Shown here in pieces: positions 22,770 to 33,459 of a stretch of 64,000 nucleotides of DNA. The notes under the pieces were generated by a model. The model was not told where the DNA came from and searched no databases. It saw only the letters and a program-made list of their open reading frames with translations. The number at the start of each line of letters is the position of its first letter. Positions within the stretch are counted from its first letter, which is position 1. Source of the stretch: Anthoceros angustus (taxonomy: Eukaryota > Streptophyta > Anthocerotopsida > Anthocerotales > Anthocerotaceae); NCBI GenBank assembly GCA_010909165.1, contig MU008151.1, forward strand, positions 868,001 to 932,000. Reading direction: 5' to 3'. Made by a program: the position numbers and the translations under genes.

Positions 22770-23420
22770 TGAGCTAAAGTTGGCCCGCATTCTGGCCACT
22801 GCTCCCCACCTCCGCCGTCTGGTGCTGAAAGGTATCGATATTGGCACGGATGTGGCGGGAGCCCAGGTAGTTGCAGATGCTCTTCAATAATGCAAAGCAT
22901 TGGGTGAGCTGAGCTTGGCGCATATCACTGGCCACGCCTCTTTCAAGAAAGCGGTGCTGAGATCCTCTGCGTGCAATGCATCTCTGACTGAGCTCGACAT
23001 TACGGCCTGGGATGACCTGAACGATGAGATGTTCGCAGACTTGATGCATTCTCTTCCGGTCAACAAAACACTGCGGGTCATCTGAATGCGTGGGACATCA
23101 TGGGAATGAGAGGAAATGACGCAACCATCTCCCGAGCCTTGGCACCCAATGCTACGCAAGAGGCTTACTGGCCTCTGCTCTCGGACGAGCCAGAGCCTCG
23201 GATGCCCACGGCTGGGCGCTCTTTCCTGTGCGGTGCTCCTTCGGCAGGAAGACCGCTCTCCGCACCACCTTGATCCGCGCATGGCCAGATTCATGCTTCG
23301 AGGTCGGGCAAGTTGGGCTGAAGGAGAAAATGTCGCAGGCACGGGGAAGGTGAGGAAGGGAAGGCGTGTTTCTGTCCTTTCTATCCAGGGTGATTTGGTA
23401 GTGGAGAGCGTCAGCGGGAA
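22770..23420 (+). pseudogene. ROCO fragment C (last LRRs to P-loop)
   Basis: Reads LARILATAPHLRRLVLKGID, TGHASFKKAVLRSS, LTELDITAWDDLNDEMF and LPVNKTLRVI, matching LRR and linker of ROCO A at about 1390-2060. It continues to the P-loop region at about 23225-23260 and on to SVLSIQGD near 23380. It is more diverged from A and B than they are from each other. The P-loop stretch has a different indel from A/B. Switch regions, COR and C-terminus are absent. Confidence 0.7.
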
Positions 23421-23865
23421 GCGTGGCTTTTGCAAAAAAAAAAAACCGCGAGAGCAACAGCAGCACCAACTTGCTCTACAGATTGCCGAACCCGACTGTG
23501 TAGAAACCATGAACCTTGTCAAACACCACCAGTTCAACAGTGATGAAGGCCACGGGGAACTACATCGAGTGCAGCAAATGCATAAAATGGTCAAGCTTGA
23601 AGGGCTGCTACACAGACAAGAGCGTCTCCTTGACACTTCAGCCATGTGTGCTATTGTGCAGCTGAAGGATTTTCTCACCTGGTCGACACATCCATGGCCT
23701 TCTGTAGCCGTCCCAAAACCGCTCCTGGAAGCGCGAAAGTGCAGGATTATCCGCAGAGATTGACTTGACTATCGTCTGCAATGCAAAGAAACGAGAGGTG
23801 CTCACAAGCCATCGCAAGGTTGATTACTTAGCTTCACCGAACCTCAACCGCAAACTCATGTTCAG
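23421..23865 (+). repeat. Longest copy of the upstream-module left half
   Basis: Matches 1-300, 14400-14715, 53725-53930 and 55262-55556 but has about 100 bp (roughly 23522-23628) missing from the others. With that part present the plus strand stays open from 23116 to 23763, with text such as NLVKHHQFNSDEGHGELHR. Either the others have a deletion or this is an insertion. The open frame hints the module once belonged to a coding exon; the family is not recognised. Confidence 0.45.
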
Positions 23866-24604
23866 CAAGTGTGCCCGCGCAAGGAGTCGCGCCAAGATGC
23901 CACGGTCTGCTGGATCGAGCACGGCAGCTCGAGGCTCAGCTCCGAGGACAACAACAGACGGAGCTCAATGCAGGGTTTCCTGCGAGTCTGGCCTGGGTCA
24001 GTACAGCCTGATTCTGGTTACAACATTTGCAGCCTAATTGTCACGGCGTACAACTTGGGCAGCCCGACATGAAGGCATCTGGTTTGCCTACGCTGCTGAA
24101 CACATCCACGGCCTCGTGCAGCCTACCTCCAGATGCATACATGCGCAACATATGGTGGTCCCCAAGTATGCATTTCACTCTTGCCCAAGTTTGACAGAGA
24201 GGTGGTCGCCCTGGCCCTCACAAGGTCATACCTTATATGGAGGAAGTTGGTTTCAAGGAACGGCACTGTGGCTTTCGATAGAGTCTTGGTTGGGAGATGT
24301 GTATTATGTGTAGAGGACTTGCATCTGCCTCTTGCCGTGGAATGATGCACTTTGTTCTCAGTGATGATGGAGCATTTGCAGAGGCCTGTGTTGCTGTCTG
24401 CCTGTCCCACATGGGCTTCTGACGAGAAAAATTCTCCAGCAAGGCGATCGGATCATGTGAGAATTTTGCCCTTTTTTACCCCATTTGCTTATTGTGGAAA
24501 GAGGTGTGCTGGATAACGTAGATGTGAGCGACTTGCTGTGAGACATATGGAATGCCCTGATGTCTTGTATGCAAGATTTTGTGAACTGAAATGTGCTATG
24601 ACCT
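23866..24604. other. Unannotated stretch
   Basis: A short helical-looking frame (SQLEAQLRGQQQTELNAG type, about 23930-23990) is the only hint of coding. No family recognised; the rest shows nothing. Confidence 0.35.
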
Positions 24605-25110
24605 TTGCCTTCTGGTGTGAATAGGAATCTGTTCCAGAGGCTGCAGCACCAACTTGCTGCGTATCCTTCTTTTCCTTCACAGTATGCTGGGTTCAGACAT
24701 GAGTCGCTTGTTGTTTATGGTTCAATGGAGCAGGAGGGTCTTAATTTCGCTGACCATGTTATCGTTGGTTGCCTTCTAAGGGCTTTGTAGCAGATGTCAT
24801 GGTGTCTGACCTTCCAAGTGGAGCTCACTGAATAAGCCTGAGGCTGGCAGGCGTACAAGACCATAAATGTGTGTTCAAACTGACTTCATGTGGAAGAAAG
24901 CTTTATGTGAAGGACAGGTTTCTGATAGCATTGTCGGACATGTATAGGTCCCTTGAAGAAGGAAAGCAATTGCACCTTTTGATTCTTAGAACAGGACTGC
25001 GGATACCATACAGGTGTGCAGCTACTTGTGGATACCATAGAGGTGTGCAGTTGCCTTGTGAACAAAACATAAGAGTCTTGACCGGCAAAGTGGATCGAAT
25101 CGAAGAGATT
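24605..25110 (+). pseudogene. Decayed PPR fragment
   Basis: Plus-strand pieces read AGFRHESLVVYGSMEQEG then DHVIVGCLLRAL (about 24685-24790), and SLEEGKQLHLLILRTGL (about 24945-25005): parts of one PLS module separated by junk. No start, stop or repeat array. Confidence 0.55.
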
Positions 25111-25354
25111 TCTCGAAGGTGACATATTGCTGATACTGGGAATGCTAACACAATGTTGATACCAGGACTGCTATATGAAATGAGAAATGCTATGTAAGAT
25201 GATGAATGACACGATATAGGAGTAAGTTATATCGTATTCTGAAGGGGATCATGTTATATATTATTGTGACACTGAAATTTGTAATCTCTTATTCAACTTC
25301 TGATGATAAGAAATGCTAACTGTTTAAAAGAATGTTTTGAGCTCTTCAAGCGAA

Positions 25355-26155
25355 AGCTGCAGGTTAGTTATCATTAAGAGAAGTAGACCTAATTGTTGGA
25401 AGCACTTTTTGAACATTGATGTTAAGTTAGCTGAATGTTTGAAGACATGAGATTGGCAGTTCATAAATGACCAGGTTAGAGGCATAGTGAAGGTGTGTAG
25501 GATACTCTTTGCCCACATACATGATGACAACGACTAATTTCAGGCTGTATTACATCTTGAAAAGTAGAATGGTAATGAAAAATACCTTTCTTTGATAATA
25601 GTTTTGGTAATAACCTTGGTAATAATTTGCATGGGCCATTTGTTAAGATATTGGATAGAGATAGATTTGAATAGAAACTGTAGATATAAGTTGGGATATG
25701 AGCTATTGGTAATTGGAGTGTGCATAATTAGGGACTGGAATGTGTGGAGTATTTGTTTGCCACTTGATAATTGTCGACAGTCTATACCCCAAATGTCAAT
25801 AGCTTATATCCAAAGTTAAATCACTAGTTCACATCCAAATCTATGTCTAATCGATATCCTAACAAGTCACCTCTACAAACAATTGCCAAGCTTTTGGCAA
25901 AAGTCAAAGGGAAGTTGGGTATTTTTCATCCCATTCTGGTTTTCAAGATGTAATAAAGCTTAAAATTGGTTATTGTCGTCGTGCACATGGGCAGAGAATA
26001 TCTTATATATTTCTACTATGTCTCTAACCCGTTGTCAATGGACTGTCAATCTATCGATGTCTTCAAACATTCAATCAACGAAGGCGTCTTAAAAATGCCC
26101 CAAACAATTAGGTCTATTTCCTTATCAATAATTAATTTTTAGTTTTGTTTCAAGA
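25355..26155. repeat. Fold-back pair of R1 repeats
   Basis: The left arm (about 25359-25600) is R1 in direct orientation. The right arm (about 25915-26150) is R1 inverted, recognisable through TAGACCTAATTGTT, GAATGTTTGAAGACAT and TTACATCTTGAAAA. Arm similarity is roughly three quarters by eye. The centre (25600-25915) is AT-rich and without a gene. This could be a fold-back transposon or two independent insertions. Confidence 0.6.
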
Positions 26156-26509
26156 GATCACAAACTTCTCTCATGTTGTCAGAAGATCAAATTCGAGATC
26201 CCGAATTTTCCCTTCACAATAGAAAATAACTTGTCCCTTGGTTATGTTACTTCATCCTTATCCCATTCCACCATGTCAAACAAGATTATTGAGATCCTTG
26301 GCAGTTTTGCTTAACCTATGTCCGATATCGAAAGGAAAGGCAGGAAGGATTCAAGTACTGGAAACGGCCATAAAGGAGATCCAAATGCAGCAATTACTAC
26401 CACAAGTGTGAAGGCAGTTGATAATGCCTAATGAGTGTTACTCTTAGTTTGGTGGTTGGTGGCATAATGATTTTGTTCGCAACTTTATAATCTCAAATGC
26501 AATATGTGG
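26156..26509. other. AT-rich spacer
   Basis: No gene or repeat seen. Confidence 0.45.
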
Positions 26510-26845
26510 GAAGCAAAAAGAGGGCTGAGGATCGTAATCTAGTGTAACATGACTCCATTGGCCAGGAGTTGGCCGCCAAAATCTTGCACAGGGGGTGAGG
26601 TGAGTCAGGCGGCACGTGTTCACCACAACTTGCTCAATAAGTGGCAAATTCACGTCACCCACCTCATCCACGGACACGACTCGCTTGGATGCACGCAGAC
26701 TCGACCCTCCCCATCCTCGTGTTTGGTGGGTGGGTATTGGCCCCTTCAAGCCCTGCAGCTGCCAGGACCAAAGCTCCAGTGCACACAGACGTGGTGTACT
26801 AGCATGGTGTGCTGGGATGTCCTGTGGGCCTGCAACATGTACGCA
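26510..26845 (-). pseudogene. DJ-1/PfpI-family gene fragment (copy 2)
   Basis: The minus strand reads TTSVCTGALVLAAAGLEGAN around 26800, the nucleophile-elbow region with the reactive cysteine of DJ-1/PfpI proteins, then RVVSVDE before a GTGGGT donor-like site, and LDYDPQPSF near 26535, which matches IEYDPQP in the copy at 48.1 kb. N-terminus and middle are missing and frames do not join. It is an older paralogue than the 48 kb gene. Confidence 0.6.
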
Positions 26846-27355
26846 ATCCAAAACTTACCTCATGGACGAGCTGAGAGGACGCCAACAAGATTGCTACAAG
26901 AAGGTGTGAGCAGCTTACTCCTCGCCTCTTGGACCCAGAGGCTGTGAGGGTCGGCATTTTGGTGTCTGACCTCTTTAGCACCTACCCAAAGCACTTGCAT
27001 ACCCTCCAGCCTTCACACTGCAACGGAAGGCCCGACAATGTCCGGGCTAGTGAAGCCCGGATGCAGAGCCATGCTTATCGTTGCCACCTTTCCGGGAGAT
27101 CCGTTGCGCAACCGCAACTTGGCCCTGGAAGAAATCGGACTCGAGGAACCCAGGATGTATAGCCTGAAGTGCAGCATCCTTATCTAGCATCATAAGCATG
27201 CATGCTCAAGCCTGCCAGGTGAACGAGTGGCAATGCACATGGTCAAGATACAGTGAACACATTCAGACTTCAGAGTTGACATAATCGTCAACCCACTCCA
27301 ACTCACCAACCCTTGGCCTCTTCCGAGTGCATGCATACATGCACGTGTCCAAGCC
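26846..27355. other. Unannotated spacer
   Basis: One plus-strand frame starts EAVRVGILVSDL, faintly reminiscent of a DJ-1 first strand but on the wrong strand. I make no call. Nothing else seen. Confidence 0.35.
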
Positions 27356-27359
27356 TTGA

Positions 27360-30300
27360 TCACGCCCGATCCCCACATGAACATGAGCCATCTGCAAACC
27401 GGTGCACACGGTGGGCATCTCTTACAATGATCTCTCGCTTCTCCAGGCGTGACATTATCTTGGTGCTCCCATGGCAGTCATTGCACATACGAAGGTTCTT
27501 GGTCACGACGAGAGTTGTGCCATCTGGAGTGTTTACAAGGCCATATGCCAATGCCAGTTTCTCCGCATGTCCACACAATGCATCTTCCTTTTCGCGGTCA
27601 GACATGTTAGTCTTGAGCACCAGCTCCTTGTGTGGCACATGGCCTCCTTCCACCTTCAGCCTCAGATTCATGCTCCTCAACGTTGAACCAATGTCAACCC
27701 TGTCTTCCCCACAGTGAACTCGTGCACCTGGTTCTCCACTTCAATGCACGCCTTGGCAGGCTTCTTCCATGCACCTGCACACTTCCTTAATCTTTCCACT
27801 TTCTCTACATCCGTCCACAATCCAGCATTTGCATACATGCTCCCCAAGAGAACATATGCTGACGCATCTTCAGGTTCCAGGGACACAAGGCGTTCAAAAC
27901 ATCTCCGTGCTCGATCTAGGTCACCGTGGATCTTGCAGGCACTCAGCAACGATGTCCATCCCACTACCTCGTTGGTGAAGGCCACAGATTGCAGCACTCC
28001 TTCTGCTTCCTCCAGGTGGCCTGAGCGGCCCAGAAGATCAACCATGCAATTGTGATGGTAATCAGTGGGCACAATACCATGCTCCTCCACCATCGTTTTA
28101 AAATATTGTCGGCCCTCGTTCACCAGCCATGCATGACTGCATGCAACCAAAGAGAGCTAAAAGTAGCTTCGTTAGGCTTCAGCCCTCGTCTACCATCTCT
28201 TCAAAACACTTTATCGCCATATGCCCGTCGCTGTGTTCGGCATACCCATTCAGCATGGCATTCCAAGTCACCACATCTCTGCTAGACAGTCTACTAAACA
28301 CTTGGCGGGCGTCCTCCAGGCTCCCGCACTTTGCATACATGTCCACCAGGCTGTTCCCCACAACAACATCACCCTCCAGTCCCCTTTCCCGAATCAGAAA
28401 ATGCAAGAGCTTCCCCTGATGCAAAGCGCCTACACTTGCACACCCTTTCAAGAGCCACATGAATGTGACGAGATTGGCTGGGATGATGCTCTCCTGTTGC
28501 ATACCTCTGTAAAGTTCCAGGACTTCTTGTCCACAACCGTGTTGAGCATACCCTCCAATCATGGCATTCCATGTTACGACATCCCTTATCGCCATTGTGT
28601 CGAACACTTTGCGAGCATCCTCTAAGCTACCACATTTTGCATACATTTCCACCAGGCAGTTACACACAACCAGATCATGTTCAAATCCTCTTTCCTCAAT
28701 CAGGGTGTGCAGCTGTTTCCTGATGCAATGATCTCTCACTGGTACATGCTTTCAGGAGGCACACAAACGTAACTTGATTAGCTGGAGTGACCCTTCCTCC
28801 TGCATGCAAGCATAAAGCTGAAGGGCATCTTCACCCAGCGCATGTTGCACATATCCAGCGATCATGGCAGTCCACGTCACAACATCTCTTGCAGGCAATC
28901 TGTCAAACACCCTCCGAGCATCCTCGATGCTCCCACATTTTGCATACATGTCCACTAGGCAGCTGCCAACACCAACCTCAGCTTCCAGTCCTTTTCGCTG
29001 AACCAGCAAATGGAGGTGCTTCCCCTGATGCAGATCTCCACACTAGCACATGCCTTTAAAAGGCACACGAAAGTAACTCGGTCTGCTGGAGTCATGCCGT
29101 TCTGCTGCATCGTTCTGAAAAGGTTCAGGGCTTCCTGACCAGACCCACGCTGAGCACATCCTGCAATCATAGCAGTCCAAGTTACCTCGTTTCGTACTGG
29201 TAAACTTTCAAAGACTGTGCGTGCGTCCTCCAAGCTCCCACATTTGGCATACATGTCCACCAGACAGCTGCCAACAACCACATCAACTTCCAACCCCTTT
29301 TCCTGGATCACCAAATGGAGATGCTTACCACACTGCAAATCTCCGATGCTGCCACAAGCTTTCAGAAGGCCAGCGTATGTAAAGTGATTCGCAACAGTGA
29401 GGCCCCTGCTCCATACTTGCATAAAGTTTCAAAGCTTCCTGACCACGTCCATGCTTAGCATACGCTGCTATCATGGTATTCCAAGTCACGACGTCCCTGG
29501 TGGCCATGAGGTCAAAGACTCCACGAGCATCCTCCAGGCTACCACATTTTGCATACATGTCCACCAACGAGTTGCTCACGAATATGTCTGGTTCATATCC
29601 GCCACCGACGATATCACCATGGACCTGCTTTCCACTTGCAAGATCCCCTGCAATCGCACATGCTTTAAGAACTGCCACAAAATATAGTTATTAGGCTTCA
29701 CGGAGCAGTCTTGCATCCGTCGATAAAGGTTGATAGCCCCAGTAGCCTGCCCATGGTCAGCATGCGCCTTGATAATGGAAGCCCACACGAAGGAGTTTGG
29801 CAAATCCAAGTTGGTCAGCACTTGCGTTGCTTCTTCCAACATGGCATGAGAAGCATACATTCGGATAATGTGATTGGCCAGAAAAGTGCTAGCCCCATTC
29901 CCGCTTCTCAAAGCAAGGGAGTGAACACGCCTGCCAAGAGGCAAATTTTTGTGCCCTATGCACCTCTTCAGGACCGTATAGAGAAGACGTGTGTCAACAC
30001 AAGTTCCTTGCTGCACCAGGCATTCCAGAGCTCCAATAGCCTCACTTAGCTCTCCCTCCTCACACAGTTTACTCCAGGTTTCGATCTGCTTATCTCGTTC
30101 ATACCTCCTGGCTAACCCCCAACGGCTAGCACCAGCACCCGACATTGAGGAAGAGCCAGCTGATCCAGCTCCCAGTTGAGCGTCAAACGAGGCTAGCTGC
30201 ATCTCCAGCCAAGCAGGATTGTAACGGTTGTTTAGCCATAGGGGCTCCTTGGTCACCTTGTGCCTGAAGTCGGGATGGCGGGGACTCTTCTTTTCCTGCC

Positions 30301-30565
30301 TATTGTCCCACCACTGGGCCGGATGTGAGAAGAAGTCTTGCCACAATTGGTCCTGTCTATGTTTCAGTGAGGTTGTCCGATCACTACCATTGGCTGCACA
30401 AGGACGAGCTTGTGTGTCACACTGCCCTGCACTGCCGGGTGTGAGTGGTTGGAAAGAGCGGGACAACGCTCCGCTCTGCAGAGCAACCTCTTGCTGTAGT
30501 GCCATCCCTCCGCTGACGAGAAGCGGCTGCAGAGCCATTCCAGCCACCGCGAGCGTCTGGTGCAC
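27360..30565 (-). CDS. PPR-DYW protein with N-terminal OSB-like PDF motif (frame interrupted)
   Basis: Read on the minus strand from about 30565. A Ser/Ala-rich leader holds a block WQDFFSHPAQWWDNRQ...PDFRHK.TKEPLWL (about 30345-30230), matching the PDF motif of plant organellar single-stranded DNA-binding (OSB) proteins. About seven PLS PPR modules follow, then E/E+ (GAWKKPAKACIEVENQ) and a complete-looking DYW deaminase (27680-27360) with CGHAEKLALAYG and CNDCH. The protein ends CSCGDRA instead of the usual Asp-Tyr-Trp-like ending. The frame shifts near 29670, 29395, 29035, 28750, 28165 and 27690; the first three look like loss of one base in a T or G run. It could be a real organellar editing factor with consensus errors, or a recent pseudogene. 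Confidence 0.7.
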
Positions 30566-31289
30566 AGCTTACCGTGAAAACCCACGATTTGCCATTGCTG
30601 AACGGGGATCCCACCCAGCCAGCCTGCTTTCGCCCCTTTCGCTCATCGACAAGTCGTCGTTGGGGCCCAATTTCGGCGGCTGGGCAGAACGGATGGTGCT
30701 GCAACGTACTCCGTGCTCCGCCTGCATTCCCATTCCCATTCCCAATCCCATTGCATCATCGTCATTTTGTGTGCATAAGTCTGTCTAGATTTCTAGACCT
30801 CCGCGCAGTTGGATCACTGCGAATAAGGGACATTGCATAGTAGGTACACATTGATGCTATGTAATCATTCCCAAACTCTGTGCAGGCTTTAACCCCATCT
30901 TCGGAGCTCCTGCTACACCGAAGTCAGGACGGTTTCCTTATGCGGGGCGTACAACTGATGTGACGCAAACTGAGGGTCTGCAATCTCTTTGAACGTGCCA
31001 AGAAGGCAAGCCAAAGAGCATGTATTCCCAGGAGATAGGTGACGATGGATGCTGGGTTCGCATGGCTGGTATGGGCCGTCCTGTCAGAGTGTAGGATGAT
31101 AGAAACTGAAGTGCCTTTCACAATGTATACGACAAGGCTATCTTAATCGCGCATTATCTTTCGAACTACCGTGAAACTGTATCGCCAGATGACTTTGGAG
31201 AAGAGAATCCAGCGGAGAGCCCGTAGCCCATAAATTCAAGTTCAATTTTGTGATGAATGGTGCCGGATGTGGCCCGGGTACTCTATTTT
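30566..31289. other. Intergenic region between divergent PPR genes
   Basis: Upstream of both the minus-strand PPR-DYW gene and the plus-strand chimeric PPR gene. A 23-bp phrase beginning CCGTGAAACTGTATCG occurs twice (31170 and 31296); it belongs to the PPR sequence at 45414, so a small duplication preceded the join. A run of CCCATT units lies near 30728-30750. No gene is called. Confidence 0.45.
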
Positions 31290-32926
31290 CGAATACCGTG
31301 AAACTGTATCGCCAGATGCGGCAGTCGGCGATGAAGCCTAACAACCATATATTCGTGGCAGTCCTCAAGGCCTGTGCTGTGGCAGGGGACCTGGCTTCCG
31401 GGAAGGAGGTGCATACCGATATCCTGGAGAGTTCTCATGAGCCTGATGTGTTTGTTGGCAGCTCCTTGCTGGATATGTATGCAAAGTGCGGCAGTTTAGA
31501 GGATGCTCGTGCTGTGTTTGATGATTTGCCTATGAGAGATGTGGTGACATGGACTGCCATGATCGCAGGGTATGCTCAGCATGGACGAGGTCAAGAAGCG
31601 CTGGATTTGTATGCCTCCATGCAGCAGGACGGCTTGTATCCAGCCAATCACGTCACGTTTGTGTCCCTGCTAAAAGCGTGTGCCGTTGTGGGTGCTTTGC
31701 ATCAGGGCATGCAGCTCCATTCCTTGATTCGGAAAAGAGGGCTGGAGAATGATGTGGTCATCGACAGCTGCCTGGTTGACATGTACGCAAAGTGTGGGAA
31801 CTTAGAGGATGCTCGTAAATTTTTTGACAACCTGCCCACTAGAAGTGTGGTGACATGGAATGCCATGTTTGCAGGGTATGCGCAGCATGGACTTGGTCAA
31901 GAAGCCCTTGATCTTTATGCAAGCATGCAGCTAGAGGGCAAGACACTACCTGATCGTGTCACGTTCGTGTGCCTCCTCAAGGCTTGTGCCAGCCTCAGGG
32001 CTCTGCAGCAGGGAAAGCAGCTGCATTCTCTGATTCAGGAAAGGGTACTGCACACTGATATGGTTGTGGGAGCTGCCTAGTCGACATGTATGCCAAGTCA
32101 CCACATCTCTGCTAGACAGTCTACCAAACACTTGGCGGGCGTCCTCCAGGCTCCCGCACTTTGCATACATGTCCACCAGGCTGTTCAACGCACTTATTGC
32201 AGGGAATGCCCGGCATGGAGACAGTGTAGTGGTCTTTGACTTGGTTCGCAGAATGAGAGAGGATGGCATACAGCCAGACGAGGTCACATTCCTCAGTGTG
32301 CTCACAGTATGCAGCCATGCGGGTCTTGTGCACAAGGGGCGAGAGAACTTCGAGGTGATGAGGCGACAGTACAGCATCCCTCCTAGAGCCGAGCACTACA
32401 CTTGCATGGTGGATCTCCTGGGTCGAGCAGGCCAACTCGACGAGGCACTATCATGGGCAAGATCAATGCCCGTAGTCCCCGACGCTGCAGTTTGGCACAC
32501 TTTACTGAATGCTTGTCAAAAGTGGAGCAATGTTGAGGTGGGACGCTTTGCTTTCCATGAAGCAGTGAAGTTAGACGACAAAGATGCCGCAGCATATGTG
32601 TTGATGTCGAACATATACACCGGTGCTCAGATGTGGGAAGAGGCTTTGGAGATGCAGGCAAGAAGGACGGGAATCGGGGCATGGAAGCAGGCAGGCCAGA
32701 GCGGGTGGACAGACATGGAAGGGTGGTGCACACTTTTATGGTTGGGGATAAGGAGCATCCTGAGAGTGAAGTAATATATGCAAGCCTGGAACAGCTGGTC
32801 TCCAGAATGCAGAGAGAAGGTTATGTACCACACCTCGACTTGTCTTTGGAGGAAATGTCTGATGTTGGAGAGGAAGGGTTTTGCCTTGCAGGAACTGGTT
32901 GCCGTAAACGGGACCGGGACCTGTGA
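31290..32926 (+). pseudogene. Chimeric PPR gene with an inverted internal patch
   Basis: The 5' part (31290-32092) is nearly identical to the PPR gene at 45414-46200 and stays open for 276 residues (31250-32080). At 32093-32186 a 94-bp piece in antisense orientation interrupts it; this piece matches 28263-28356 with one mismatch. From 32187 the sequence resumes in a different PPR paralogue (NALIAGNARHGD, then an E/E+ end with GAWKQAGQSGWTD and GDKEHPESEVIYASLEQL), most like the minus-strand gene at 33460-34200. There is no DYW domain. A shift near 32640 separates the last part. I see no way for this to encode a normal PPR protein through the patch. Confidence 0.8.
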
Positions 32927-33459
32927 ATGCATACCCAGGGTGCAGGCTGACAGCGTTGCCAGCCCCGAGCTGCTCCGTCACAAGCACAGGTATGAATGCT
33001 GAACACGTGGAGGAACGAACACCGTGGCAGGAAGGGCCGAACCAACACATGGAATCACAGGAACCCAAGATGTAAGTCCCTTTACAGCCTAATTGCAACC
33101 TTTGAACAGACAAGACTTGGGTCATGCTCCACCGTAACTGATCCTTCTGTATGTGATGCTGCAGACAACTATGGAGACCTTGCATGCCGCTTAATGGCAA
33201 TCCGAATGCAAGGTGCACAGAATCTGTTGGAAATGTGTTTACAATCGAAACATTGATTTTGCAACTGTTTCCATTGTATACACCCAATTGATAGCTTCAA
33301 TTCTGATCAAGCCCCCATCTTAGTGACGGGGTTGCATACAGTGTCCACTTCGAGACTCCAATATCAGAACTTTTCAAGCCGTGAAAATGTACAGACTGCG
33401 ACGTACCTCTTGTCAGATGATATGAGAAACCGAGGTATCAATGATTCTGTTGAAAATTT
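32927..33459. other. Spacer between convergent PPR 3' ends
   Basis: Lies between two PPR C-termini that face each other. A polyadenylation region for both would be expected here, but I see no specific signal. No gene. Confidence 0.4.

Noticed and set aside
26929-27162. Plus-strand frame starting near EAVRVGILV as a DJ-1 N-terminus
   Set aside because: The adjacent DJ-1 remnant is on the minus strand, and similarity stops after a few residues.
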